Assembly: GCF_004751985.1 (NCBI RefSeq)
Contig: NZ_CP038492.1
Coordinates: 682,001 to 746,000, forward strand
Length of the DNA: 64,000 nt
Source: Rhodophyticola sp. CCM32
GTDB lineage: Bacteria; Pseudomonadota; Alphaproteobacteria; Rhodobacterales; Rhodobacteraceae
Direction: 5' to 3'
Shown: positions 42,474-50,766 of the stretch, in pieces
How positions within the stretch are numbered: the stretch's first letter is position 1
How the letters are laid out: each line of letters opens with the position of its first letter
Position numbers and translations under genes: made by a program
Notes under the pieces: model-generated
Told to the model about the DNA's origin: nothing
Database searches by the model: none
What the model saw: the letters and a program-made list of their open reading frames with translations, nothing else

Positions 42474-44047
42474 AGAACGCCCCTTTCGGTCAGAACATCG
42501 CGCAGGAATTTCTTGGTGACCTTGCCATAGGCCGTCTTTGGCATCTCATCGAGGAACAGGTATCGCGCAGGTTGCTTGTAGCGGGACAGTTGCGGTTGCA
42601 GATAGGCGCGCAGGGTTTCTTCAGACACATCCTGCCCGGAGGATGTCACCAGAACCGCCAGCCCGACCTCGCCCCATTTCTCGTCAGGGATGCCGAAAAT
42701 CGCCACCTCCGAGAGGGCCGGATGGGTCAGCAGCACCTCTTCCACCTCACGGGGATAGACGTTTGAGCCGCCGGAAATATACATGTCCGACACCCGACCG
42801 CTGATATAAAGATACCGGTTTTCATCAAGATAGCCGATATCGCCGGTCAGGAACCAGCCATTGCGGAACGATTTGGCATTGGCCGCATCATCCTCAAGAT
42901 AGCCGCAGCAGACCGACAGGCCTTTCACGCAAATCTCCCCGGCGGTGCCCGGGGGCAGGTCGGTTCCATCCTCGTCCTGGATCGACACTTCGACACCCAT
43001 CCGTTCCACCCCGCAGGTGCCGGCCCGCTCTGGCGCATCGTCACCGATCACATGGTCCTGCGGCCGCAGGACCGTGATCGCGCCGGTGACCTCGCCCAGA
43101 CCGTAATATTGCACCAGCACCAGGCCGATTTTTTGCAGGGCGAGACTCTGATCTTCGCGATACATCGGCGCCCCGGCATAGATCACATGGCGCAGGCTGG
43201 TATGGTCAAACTGGTCGATGGCAGGGTGTTCGACCATCATTTTCAGGATCGTGGGAACGGAAAACAGGTTTGAAACCTGGTGCTGTTCGATCAACTGCCA
43301 GGCAACCGCCGGGTCAAACGCGCCCGAGGGCATCAGAACGCTGGCGGTTCCGGTGGCCAGTTGCACCATCTGATGCATGCCCGCGCCATGGGACAGAGGC
43401 GCAATGACAAGGCTTGCATCCTGTTCCGTGGTGCCCGGCATCAGATCGGCGGAATGATTGACAATCGTAAACCCGATCTGGCCATGGGTCAGCACCACCG
43501 CCTTGGGTTTGCCGGTCGAGCCGGAGGTGAAGAACAGCCAGCAGGGATCGTGATAGTCAACGGCGGTGTTTTTCACATGGGTGCCCATATGGCGGGCAAT
43601 CAGCTTTTCATATGGCAGACCGAAATCGCTGTCTCCGGTGCAGATCACATTGCTCAGGCTGGGTGCGGCCTCACGCGCGGCCCTTGCATGGGCGCCATAG
43701 GCCGGGTCGCAGATCATCACATCGGCGCGGGATTTTTCGGCGGCATAGGCAATCTCACCCGGGGCCTGACGGAAATTGGTTGGCACCCAGATGGCGCCAA
43801 GCCGGTATGCGGCCAGCATCACCTCGGTGATCTCATTGCCATTGGGCAGTTGCAAAAGGATACGCGCCCCCTTGCCAATGCCCAGTTCCGCGCGCATTCC
43901 CGCCGCCAGGGCGGAAACGCGGGCGTCCAGTTCAGACCAGGTCCAGCTTTGATCGCCCCAGATAATGGCGGGATGGTCGGGCAGGCGGGCGGCATTCTTG
44001 GTCAGGAAATGGGCAATATTCGAGACCGCCGAGGAACTGGGCTGCAT
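42470..44047 (-). CDS. Acyl-CoA synthetase (AMP-forming)
   Basis: The 525-residue ANL-family enzyme has LFFTSGSTGKPKAVVLTHGQ near residue 175, the A5 motif QYYGLGEVTGAITVL near 312, the TGDIGYLDENRYLYISGRVSDMYISGGSNVYPREVE segment near 415-450 and the C-terminal lysine in PKTAYGKVTKKFL. The start overlaps the thiolase stop (TAATG). It activates a carboxylic acid, probably a medium or aromatic-side-chain acid destined for the thiolase. Substrate not determinable. Confidence 0.88.
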   Translation of the reverse strand: MQPSSSAVSNIAHFLTKNAARLPDHPAIIWGDQSWTWSELDARVSALAAGMRAELGIGKGARILLQLPNGNEITEVMLAAYRLGAIWVPTNFRQAPGEIAYAAEKSRADVMICDPAYGAHARAAREAAPSLSNVICTGDSDFGLPYEKLIARHMGTHVKNTAVDYHDPCWLFFTSGSTGKPKAVVLTHGQIGFTIVNHSADLMPGTTEQDASLVIAPLSHGAGMHQMVQLATGTASVLMPSGAFDPAVAWQLIEQHQVSNLFSVPTILKMMVEHPAIDQFDHTSLRHVIYAGAPMYREDQSLALQKIGLVLVQYYGLGEVTGAITVLRPQDHVIGDDAPERAGTCGVERMGVEVSIQDEDGTDLPPGTAGEICVKGLSVCCGYLEDDAANAKSFRNGWFLTGDIGYLDENRYLYISGRVSDMYISGGSNVYPREVEEVLLTHPALSEVAIFGIPDEKWGEVGLAVLVTSSGQDVSEETLRAYLQPQLSRYKQPARYLFLDEMPKTAYGKVTKKFLRDVLTERGVL

Positions 44048-45219
44048 TATTTCCGGCGCTCCATGATCGACACGTAATTCGCAACGGCCACGCCACCCAT
44101 ATTGAACACAGCCGCAGTGCTGGCCTGTGGAACCTGCATGTCGCCGGCATCGCCGGTCAGTTGCATCGCGGCCATCACATGCTGTGACACGCCCGTGGCC
44201 CCCAGGGGATGCCCGCGCGCCTTCAACCCGCCCGAGGGATTGACCGGCAGGCGGCCCGTCATCTGGGTGACGCCATCACGGATCACCCGGCCGCCCTGTC
44301 CCCGTTCGGCCAGACCCATCGCTTCATATTCGATAAGCTCGGCAATGGTGAAACAATCATGGGTTTCGACCAGATCAAGATCGTCCAGGGTCATCTCGGC
44401 CGCCCCGAGGGCGTTGCGCCAGGCCCGGCGTGCGCCCTCAAAGGCCGTGGCATCGCGGCGGGACAGGGCCAGAATGTCATTGGATTGCGCCCGTGCCCGG
44501 AAGCTGATGGCGCGCGGCAGATCGTCGATCAGATCGGGGGAGGCCAGAACAATCGCCGCAGCCCCATCAGAGATCAGCGAACAATCCGTGCGCCGCAACG
44601 GGCCCGCAACAACCGGGTTCTTATCTGACGGCGTGTTGCAGAACCCGATATCAAACGGCTTTTGCATATGTGCAAACGGGTTGTTCATCGCGTTGTGGTG
44701 GTTCTTGGACGCGATCATCGCCAGTTCTTCGGAATGATCGCCATTGGCCTGAAAATAGGTTCCGGCGACACGTCCGAAAATATCGGCGAAACTGTTGGCA
44801 TCCACCGCTTCCTCTGCCCGCCATGATCCTGACAGCATCGACTGTCCGGCCTCGATCGGCGACACATGGGTCATCTTTTCGGCCCCGACCACCAGCGCGG
44901 TGCGGCCCCGGCCCGCGGCAATGAAATCGGCCGCGGCATAAAGCGCGGCAGAGCCGGTGGCGCAGGCATTTTCCAGCCTTGCGGCGGGGGCGTATCGCAG
45001 ATCGTCGATGGCCATGGCGGGCAGGGCGGCCTCGAACGCCTGCACCGAAAAGCCGTTGCTGTAACAGCCGACAAACACCCCGTCGATCTCGCTTGCGGGT
45101 ATCCCGGCATGGTCCAGCGCCTGGGGTGTGACCTCGGCAATCAGGTCATAGACATCCGGTGCCTCGGATTTTCCGAATTTCGTATGCGCCCATCCTGCGA
45201 TGACTGGATCCTGGGTCAT
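44047..45219 (-). CDS. SCP-x/thiolase-family protein
   Basis: The 390-residue thiolase-fold protein has the nucleophilic Cys in LENACATGSAAL at C86, VETHDCFTIAELIEYEAMGL near 290 and the His motif LKARGHPLGATGVSQ near 335. The VETHDCFT and lack of the usual C-terminal CxG cysteine place it with sterol-carrier/SCP2-type thiolases rather than acetoacetyl-CoA thiolases. With the synthetase it could cleave a beta-keto acyl-CoA; no hydratase or dehydrogenase is nearby. Confidence 0.83.
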   Translation of the reverse strand: MTQDPVIAGWAHTKFGKSEAPDVYDLIAEVTPQALDHAGIPASEIDGVFVGCYSNGFSVQAFEAALPAMAIDDLRYAPAARLENACATGSAALYAAADFIAAGRGRTALVVGAEKMTHVSPIEAGQSMLSGSWRAEEAVDANSFADIFGRVAGTYFQANGDHSEELAMIASKNHHNAMNNPFAHMQKPFDIGFCNTPSDKNPVVAGPLRRTDCSLISDGAAAIVLASPDLIDDLPRAISFRARAQSNDILALSRRDATAFEGARRAWRNALGAAEMTLDDLDLVETHDCFTIAELIEYEAMGLAERGQGGRVIRDGVTQMTGRLPVNPSGGLKARGHPLGATGVSQHVMAAMQLTGDAGDMQVPQASTAAVFNMGGVAVANYVSIMERRK

Positions 45220-45251
45220 GTCTGTTCTCCCTTAAATGTATGGTATTGGCT

Positions 45252-46046
45252 CTATGGCCGGATGATATCCAGCCGCTTCGTCACAGTGTCGGCTTCGATC
45301 TGCAGGGCCCTGGCCAGTTCCGCCTGCCGCGCGTCTGACAGGCGTGAATCTATGGCCGCGATCGACAAGGCGCCGATCACCGCGCCCTCCCGGTCTTTCA
45401 CAGCCACGCCAATGCCCCATGAATTTGCGAAATGCAGGCCCGGGTTCAGGGACCAGCCCCTGTGTCGGGCGGCGGCAATCTCGGTGTCGAAATATGCCGG
45501 GGTGAATGTCTTGTACCGGCGCGCCAGCAGATCCCGGTTCAGCGCCATGACCGTGTCGACCTGATCCTGATCCAGCGCCGCAAGAATGGCCATGGCACCG
45601 GCGCCAACCCCCAGAGGATGGCGTTCCCCGACATGCAACGCCTGGGTGCGGACCGGAAAACTGCCCTCTTCACGGTGCAGACAGGCGCAAAACGCGCCCT
45701 CGCGGATTGAGAAAAAGCTGGTATCGCCCGACAGGTCCGAAAGATGCATCAGGCTGCCCAATGCCGCATCCAGCGGGCTGAACCCGTTTGTGGAGGTCCG
45801 GGCCAATGTCAGGGCGGCGGGACCGATGGTGTAGGTTTTCCTGCCCGGGTCCTGCACTGCAAACCCGTTGCGCAGCAATGTGGCGATCAGCCGGTAGACG
45901 GTCGGACGGCTCAACCCGCTTTGCGCCACAACGGATTTGATCGAGGCCCCTTCGGGCATCGCCGCAATCAGCCGCAGCACCTGAAAGGCCCTGTCAACGC
46001 TCTGCGCGCCTGTGGGTGCTGGCAAGGTTGCGTCGAGAGTGTCCAT
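45252..46046 (-). CDS. IclR-family transcriptional regulator
   Basis: The protein is 264 residues from the ATG at 46046 (an AAGGTGA site lies upstream); the open frame extends 19 codons further. The IclR winged helix lies at about 18-80 (SVDRAFQVLRLIAAM; SIKSVVAQSGLSRPTVYRLIATLL) and the effector GAF-like domain from about 85 (HREEGSFPVRTQALHVGERHPLGVGAGAMAIL). It lies 32 bp upstream of the thiolase gene in the same direction, so it is probably the operon's first gene and self-regulated. A palindromic operator overlaps its start. Confidence 0.88.
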   Translation of the reverse strand: MDTLDATLPAPTGAQSVDRAFQVLRLIAAMPEGASIKSVVAQSGLSRPTVYRLIATLLRNGFAVQDPGRKTYTIGPAALTLARTSTNGFSPLDAALGSLMHLSDLSGDTSFFSIREGAFCACLHREEGSFPVRTQALHVGERHPLGVGAGAMAILAALDQDQVDTVMALNRDLLARRYKTFTPAYFDTEIAAARHRGWSLNPGLHFANSWGIGVAVKDREGAVIGALSIAAIDSRLSDARQAELARALQIEADTVTKRLDIIRP

Positions 46047-46056
46047 ATTGTGGTCA
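46040..46056. promoter_or_regulatory. IclR operator copy overlapping the iclR start codon
   Basis: TGTCCATATTGTGGTCA is a 17-bp imperfect palindrome that matches the perfect copy at 46146-46162 at 15 of 17 positions. It includes the regulator's own start codon, which suggests repression by blocking the promoter-proximal region. Confidence 0.5.
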
Positions 46057-46145
46057 CCTTCCGGGGCCGGGATGATCGCGCTGTCTTTATATATCCATAG
46101 CAATAAAGTGCAAAAGCGTTCAAGCGTCTAATGTCACGGAAGGAG

Positions 46146-46162
46146 TGTCCATATTATGGACA
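46146..46162. promoter_or_regulatory. IclR operator, perfect palindrome
   Basis: TGTCCATA-T-TATGGACA is a perfect 17-bp palindrome 100 bp upstream of the regulator start. A near-identical copy overlaps that start (46040-46056), separated by 106 bp centre to centre. Confidence 0.55.
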
Positions 46163-46309
46163 TCAGGTTTCCTGCATATGCCGGGGACGCCATTCGATCA
46201 TTGCGACGGCGCATCGTTTCCAGAACCATGGGCATCACGCTTACACCGCCTGCAGGCAGGAGCCTGGCCGGACGGTCGATTGTCGGGCGATCGATTGTCG
46301 GGCGGTTGG

Positions 46310-46771
46310 TTATATGGGCAGTTCCATCGCATATTTCGGCTCTGACACAACAAATGCCGCCGCCACATCCTCGACATAGGGCAGGCGCCCAAGCTTGTTG
46401 CGAAAGAAATTCTCATAGGCCGCGATCGAGGGCACGACCACGCGCAACCGATATGCGTTTTCGGTTGAGATAAGCTGTAGCTCCTGCACCTCCGGCAGGT
46501 TGATTGCGCTGACTTCAAACTCTTCCAGTTTGGCCTGGGTCAGCTCAGACAGTTTCACCCTGACAAAGGCGGTCAGGTCAAAGCCCAGAAGATGACGGTC
46601 CAGTACGGCCACTTGCCGCATGATGACCCCGCTTTCCTTCAGCGCATTGATCCTGCGCCAGCAGGGGGCCTGAGAGATGCCGGCCCGCTCGGCAACTTCA
46701 CGAATCGGCAATGTTGCGTCTGACTGCATTAACCTGAGTATTCTTTTGTCAATTTCATCAATGTTGATCAT
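46310..46771 (-). CDS. Lrp/AsnC-family transcriptional regulator
   Basis: The protein is 153 residues if MINIDEIDKRILRLMQ is the start (ATG at 46771; an ATG four codons upstream at 46783 is also possible). The HTH lies at residues about 5-60 (LPIREVAERAGISQAPCWRRINALKESGVI) and the RAM ligand domain from about 70 (FDLTAFVRVKLSEL). It is divergent from the organosulfate transporter operon and likely controls it, although Lrp proteins usually sense amino acids. Confidence 0.87.
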   Translation of the reverse strand: MINIDEIDKRILRLMQSDATLPIREVAERAGISQAPCWRRINALKESGVIMRQVAVLDRHLLGFDLTAFVRVKLSELTQAKLEEFEVSAINLPEVQELQLISTENAYRLRVVVPSIAAYENFFRNKLGRLPYVEDVAAAFVVSEPKYAMELPI

Positions 46772-46945
46772 AATTTTTCTCATGATTGGTTAACTAAGCA
46801 AAAATAATCCAAAATCATATGCTGATCAATCGCGAAACGAAAACTCTTTTCTGAGTGTTGCGCTATCTTTGATACATAGGATGCGGTCGACGTAACCCGA
46901 TAAAAACTCCGGGACGTGGCGGCACAAAATAAGGGAGGATACCTG

Positions 46946-47944
46946 ATGCTTCGCAAGATAATTATTGCGGCGGGCACTGCGCTTGCCGCCGCCCTGTCTG
47001 TCACCACCGTCGCCAAGGCCGAGGTCGATACACTTAAGATTGTTCAGCAGTTCGGGCTTGTGTTTTTGCCGATCCATGTCGCCATTGATCATGGATTGAT
47101 CGAGGCGCATGCCGCTGAAAACGGCATTGAAGACCTGAATGTCGAGCTGTTTCAGATCGGCGGGGGCAGCAACACCCTGAGAACGCTGATCGCGGGGGAG
47201 GCGGATTTCGCCGGTATGGGCATCCCGCCCGCGCTGACCCTGTGGTCGCGGACCGATGGCGAATTCCGCGCGGCTTTGGCCACCGGTGGCGCGCCCATGC
47301 GCCTGCTGACCATTGACCCGGATATTCAGGAAGTGGAGGATTATCAGACCCACAGGGATCACCAGATCGCGGTGCCGTCGATCGGAACCTCGAACCAGTA
47401 CATCATTATGCAGATGTTGTCGCAGCAGTTGTATGACGATCATACGCGGTTTGACGATCTGATGGTTTCCATGGCGCATCCGGCGGCGGCCCAGGCAATG
47501 ATTGCCGGCAATCAGCCGGTCCAGACTCACTTTGCAACGCCCCCTTTCACCCTGCGGGAGATGGAGGCGGGCGCACGCGAAATCATCAACTCCTATGAGA
47601 TTTTCGGCGCGCCCCATACCGGTGTTGTGATGATGGGGTCCGAAACCTTCCGGGAAGAAAACCCGATTGTGGCCCAGGCCTTTGTTGACGGGGTCAGCGA
47701 TGCCATTGACTGGATCAATGCGAACCCCGCCGAAGCGGGCGAGTTGTTTGTGCGCTTTACCGGCTCAAGCCAGCCTGCCGACGAGGCCACCGGTCTGATC
47801 ACGAACGGGGATGTGACATTCTCAACCGTGCCGGTTGGCATTCAGGCCTATGGTGATTTCCTGTCTGAATTCGGGGATCTGCGGCCGCTGCCATCCTGGC
47901 AGGATCTGTTCACGCCAAGCAATCACGCGCTCGACGGAAATTAA
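46946..47944 (+). CDS. NitT/TauT-family ABC substrate-binding protein (organosulfate uptake candidate)
   Basis: The protein is 332 residues from the ATG at 46946, with AAGGGAGGA upstream. The signal peptide is MLRKIIIAAGTALAAALS...AKA. The SsuA/TauA-like fold shows LPIHVAIDHGLIEAHAAENG near residue 40, FQIGGGSNTLRTLIAGEADFAGMGIPP near 70 and a C-terminal FGDLRPLPSWQDLF typical of sulfonate/nitrate-type receptors. It heads an operon ending in a sulfatase, as in the Pseudomonas atsRBC arrangement, so a sulfate ester is the likely ligand. Confidence 0.82.
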   Translation: MLRKIIIAAGTALAAALSVTTVAKAEVDTLKIVQQFGLVFLPIHVAIDHGLIEAHAAENGIEDLNVELFQIGGGSNTLRTLIAGEADFAGMGIPPALTLWSRTDGEFRAALATGGAPMRLLTIDPDIQEVEDYQTHRDHQIAVPSIGTSNQYIIMQMLSQQLYDDHTRFDDLMVSMAHPAAAQAMIAGNQPVQTHFATPPFTLREMEAGAREIINSYEIFGAPHTGVVMMGSETFREENPIVAQAFVDGVSDAIDWINANPAEAGELFVRFTGSSQPADEATGLITNGDVTFSTVPVGIQAYGDFLSEFGDLRPLPSWQDLFTPSNHALDGN

Positions 47945-47962
47945 TTGCTTCCTCCCGACGGA

Positions 47963-47988
47963 GGGTCCCGCCTTTCGGGGCGGGGCCC
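47963..47988 (+). terminator. Hairpin between the binding-protein and ATPase genes
   Basis: GGGTCCCGCC (47963-47972) pairs with GGCGGGGCCC (47979-47988), one G-U pair, loop TTTCGG, followed by TTTG. It fills the 113-bp gap before the ATPase gene. Confidence 0.6.
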
Positions 47989-48057
47989 TTTGCCTTCGGT
48001 TTACCGCGTCGATTGGACCTTACAGGCCCAGCATGCCAATGCGATGGAGAGACAACT

Positions 48058-48879
48058 ATGTCGGCTGCACTTTCCCAGACCTCTGATCCGGGTGTCATGT
48101 CACCGCTGCTCGACGTCAAGGGGCTGACGATCCAGTACAAGACGACCGAGCGGATCGTCACTGCCACCTATCAGGTCGATTTTCAGGTTTACGAAGGCGA
48201 ACGCTATATCATCCTCGGGCCCTCGGGCTGCGGGAAATCGACCCTTCTGAAAGGTGTTGGCGGGTTCCTGCACCCGGTTGCCGGGGATATCCTGCTGAAA
48301 GGCCATAAAGTGGATCGGCCCGGCCCGGACCGGGTGATGGTGTTTCAGGAATTTGACCAGTTGCTGCCCTGGCATACGGTGCGCGGCAATATCATGTTTG
48401 CGCTGTTGCAGGGCGGTCGGGTGTCATCGAAATCCGAGGCGCGCGACATCGCCGAAAGTTTCATTTCCAAGGTCAAGCTTGACCGGTTCGCCGATTCCTT
48501 CCCGCACACCCTGTCGGGGGGCATGAAACAACGTGTGGCGATTGCCCGCGGAATGGCGATGCAGCCCGACATCCTGCTGATGGATGAACCTTTTGCCTCG
48601 CTTGACGCGCTGACACGTCTGCAGATGCAGGAGGAACTGCTGGAGCTTTGGGAGGCCAATCAGTTCACATTGCTATTTGTCACCCATTCCATTGACGAGG
48701 CGATTATCCTGGGCAGCCGCATTCTTATTCTGTCGGCGCATCCCGGGCAGGTGCGCGCCGAACTTGATGCCAGCCGGTTTTCACATCTGAACGCCTCCAG
48801 CCCTGAATTCGGTGCCTTCAAGGCGCGGATTCATGCGCTTGTGACCGCAGGTCTGGATGAGGAAGAGGATGTGTCGTGA
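48058..48879 (+). CDS. NitT/TauT-family ABC transporter ATPase
   Basis: The protein is 273 residues from the ATG at 48058 (GATGGAGAG upstream). Walker [17 protein letters not shown]-loop MVFQEFDQLLPWHTV, signature LSGGMKQRVAIARGMA and Walker B ILLMDEPFASLDALTR match SsuB/TauB/AtsC. Its stop overlaps the first permease start by 4 bp. Confidence 0.9.
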   Translation: MSAALSQTSDPGVMSPLLDVKGLTIQYKTTERIVTATYQVDFQVYEGERYIILGPSGCGKSTLLKGVGGFLHPVAGDILLKGHKVDRPGPDRVMVFQEFDQLLPWHTVRGNIMFALLQGGRVSSKSEARDIAESFISKVKLDRFADSFPHTLSGGMKQRVAIARGMAMQPDILLMDEPFASLDALTRLQMQEELLELWEANQFTLLFVTHSIDEAIILGSRILILSAHPGQVRAELDASRFSHLNASSPEFGAFKARIHALVTAGLDEEEDVS

Positions 48880-49787
48880 GCGATAGACCGCAGATGTCCC
48901 GCCCGGATCGCGAGATCACGGAGCTTCCGTCGATCGGGTCTCTGGATATCTCGATCCGGCGCAGTTTTCTGGTCACCCTGTGGGAGATGGACAATACCCG
49001 CAAGCTGACCCTGCTTTTGCTGCTGGGCCTGTTCTGGGAGGCGGTTGTCGTCTTGTTCAGCGTGCCCGATATCATTATCCCAAGCGCCTCGGAAACGCTT
49101 GCGGCCTTTGTGGACGGGGTTGTGTCGGGCATCATTCCGCGCGCGGTCTGGAACTCGATCCAGACATTGTTGCTGGGCTATGCGATCGGGCTGATGATTT
49201 CCGCCGTTCTGGTGGGCTTTGCGGTCGCCTATCGGTTCAGTTCGGATTTTCTGACCACCATGGCGGCGATGCTGAATCCGTTGCCGGCGATTGCCCTGCT
49301 GCCTCTGGCGATGATCTGGTTCGGGCTGGGGGATGGGGCGATCATCTTCACCCTGCTGCATTCCATTGTCTGGCCGGTGTCGCTTTACACCATGACCGGG
49401 TTTCGCGGGATCAGCCCGACAGTGCGTATGATGGGGCGCAATTATGGGTTGAAAGGCCCGCGCTATATTGCGCTGATCCTTGTTCCGGCGGCCTTTCCCA
49501 CCATTCTGTCGGGCCTTCGGATCGGCTGGGCCTTTTCATGGCGCACGCTTATGGCGGCCGAGCTTGTCTTTGGCGGGCAGGTCAGCGGGGGCGGGTTTTC
49601 GGGCTCTGCAACCACCGATGCCGGCGGCCTGGGCTGGTTCATTTTCCGCTCCCAGATGGAAAGCCAGACTGCGGGCGTTTTTGCCGGGTTGCTGGCCATC
49701 ATCTTTATCGGCGTGCTGGTTGAAAACGTCCTTTTCCGGGGCGTTGAGAAAGCGACCATTGAACGCTGGGGCATGACGAGGGCCTGA
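48876..49787 (+). CDS. NitT/TauT-family ABC transporter permease 1
   Basis: The 303-residue inner-membrane permease has the BPD core LNPLPAIALLPLAMIWFGLGDGAIIFTLLHS near residues 130-160 and an EAA-like loop MMGRNYGLKGPRYIALILVPAAFPTILSGLRIGWAF near 185-220. It is followed by a second, distinct permease (TGATG overlap at 49787), so the channel is probably a heterodimer, unlike the usual SsuC homodimer. Confidence 0.88.
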   Translation: MSDRPQMSRPDREITELPSIGSLDISIRRSFLVTLWEMDNTRKLTLLLLLGLFWEAVVVLFSVPDIIIPSASETLAAFVDGVVSGIIPRAVWNSIQTLLLGYAIGLMISAVLVGFAVAYRFSSDFLTTMAAMLNPLPAIALLPLAMIWFGLGDGAIIFTLLHSIVWPVSLYTMTGFRGISPTVRMMGRNYGLKGPRYIALILVPAAFPTILSGLRIGWAFSWRTLMAAELVFGGQVSGGGFSGSATTDAGGLGWFIFRSQMESQTAGVFAGLLAIIFIGVLVENVLFRGVEKATIERWGMTRA

Positions 49788-50671
49788 TGATGCAATCACA
49801 CAGCACCCAAATCCCGGACCGTCCCGATTTCGTTGTCGAGGATCTGCGCGCGCCCGAGGGCGTTGATCTGGATGTCGAATTGGGCCTGTTTCGGCGGATT
49901 ATGGAACGCGAGGCCGTGCGCAAGGCGCTGGTCATCGTGATCCTGATTGCCGCGTGGGAGATCTATACCACCATAGGGTCGGTCAACCCGCTTTTGTTCC
50001 CGTCTTTCACCAGCACGTTTGCTGCGCTGATAGACGTCACCCTGTCCGGTGAGATTTTTGTGAAAGCCTGGTTTTCCTTCCGTATTCTGTTTTTCGGATA
50101 TCCCCTTGGCATTGCGCTGGCGGCGATCCTGGTGATCCTGGCCTCGGCCAGCCGTCTGGGCCGCGATTTCCTGTCGCTGATCACATCCATCTTTCAGCCT
50201 TTGCCGGCGATTGCGCTGTTGCCTCTGGCCACGCTCTGGTTCGGCTTCGGGGAGCCGAGCCTGGTGTTTGTGACCATCCATTCCATCGTCTGGGCGGTCT
50301 CGCTCAGCACATTGGCGGGGTTTGGCGCCGTGGGCCGGACGCTGGTGATGGTGGGTGAGAATTACGGCGTGTCGGGTCTGGGCCTGATGCGTCTGGTGCT
50401 GGTGCCCGCCGCCCTGCCGTCGATCCTGACCGGGTTGCGGATTGGCTGGGCCTTTGCCTGGCGCACCCTGATCGGGGCGGAGCTGATCTTTGGCGCGGTC
50501 TCGGGCGCGGGCGGGCTTGGCGCCATGGTGTTTGAAAACAGCGACTGGCTGCGCACAGACCGGGTTTTTGCCACGATGGTGGTGATCATCATGGTCGGGC
50601 TTGTCATCGAAAACCTGATCTTTGTGAATATCGAAAAGCGCACGGTCAGACGCTGGGGCACCCAGTCATGA
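49787..50671 (+). CDS. NitT/TauT-family ABC transporter permease 2
   Basis: The 294-residue protein is a paralogue of permease 1, with FQPLPAIALLPLATLWFGFGEPSLVFVTIHSIVWAVS near residues 138-175 and the EAA-like VGENYGVSGLGLMRLVLVPAALPSILTGLRIGWAF near 190-225. The shared core motifs show that the pair arose by duplication. Its stop overlaps the start of a short SDR-like reading frame (ATGA at 50668-50671). Confidence 0.88.
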   Translation: MMQSHSTQIPDRPDFVVEDLRAPEGVDLDVELGLFRRIMEREAVRKALVIVILIAAWEIYTTIGSVNPLLFPSFTSTFAALIDVTLSGEIFVKAWFSFRILFFGYPLGIALAAILVILASASRLGRDFLSLITSIFQPLPAIALLPLATLWFGFGEPSLVFVTIHSIVWAVSLSTLAGFGAVGRTLVMVGENYGVSGLGLMRLVLVPAALPSILTGLRIGWAFAWRTLIGAELIFGAVSGAGGLGAMVFENSDWLRTDRVFATMVVIIMVGLVIENLIFVNIEKRTVRRWGTQS

Positions 50672-50766
50672 CCGGGCAGATCACCGGCCATTGCCTGCCT
50701 GTGGATGGCGGATTGTCGATGTTGGTGGGGTCCCCCAACAAGACTGAAGAAAAGGTGACTGCATGA
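50668..50766 (+). pseudogene. SDR C-terminal remnant (32 codons) bridging permease and sulfatase
   Basis: The frame starts at an ATG overlapping the permease stop and ends at a TGA overlapping the sulfatase ATG. Its residues ITGHCLPVDGGLSML are the typical end of a short-chain dehydrogenase (the usual form is itGq.l.vDGG). The rest of an SDR is absent. It may be the relic of a deleted dehydrogenase gene kept because both overlaps couple translation of the permease and the sulfatase. Confidence 0.6.

Noticed and set aside
46261..46310. Short tandem GTCGATTGTCGGGCG-like repeats upstream of the lrp stop
   Set aside because: Only two or three imperfect units over about 45 bp; could be replication slippage and nothing ties it to a function.
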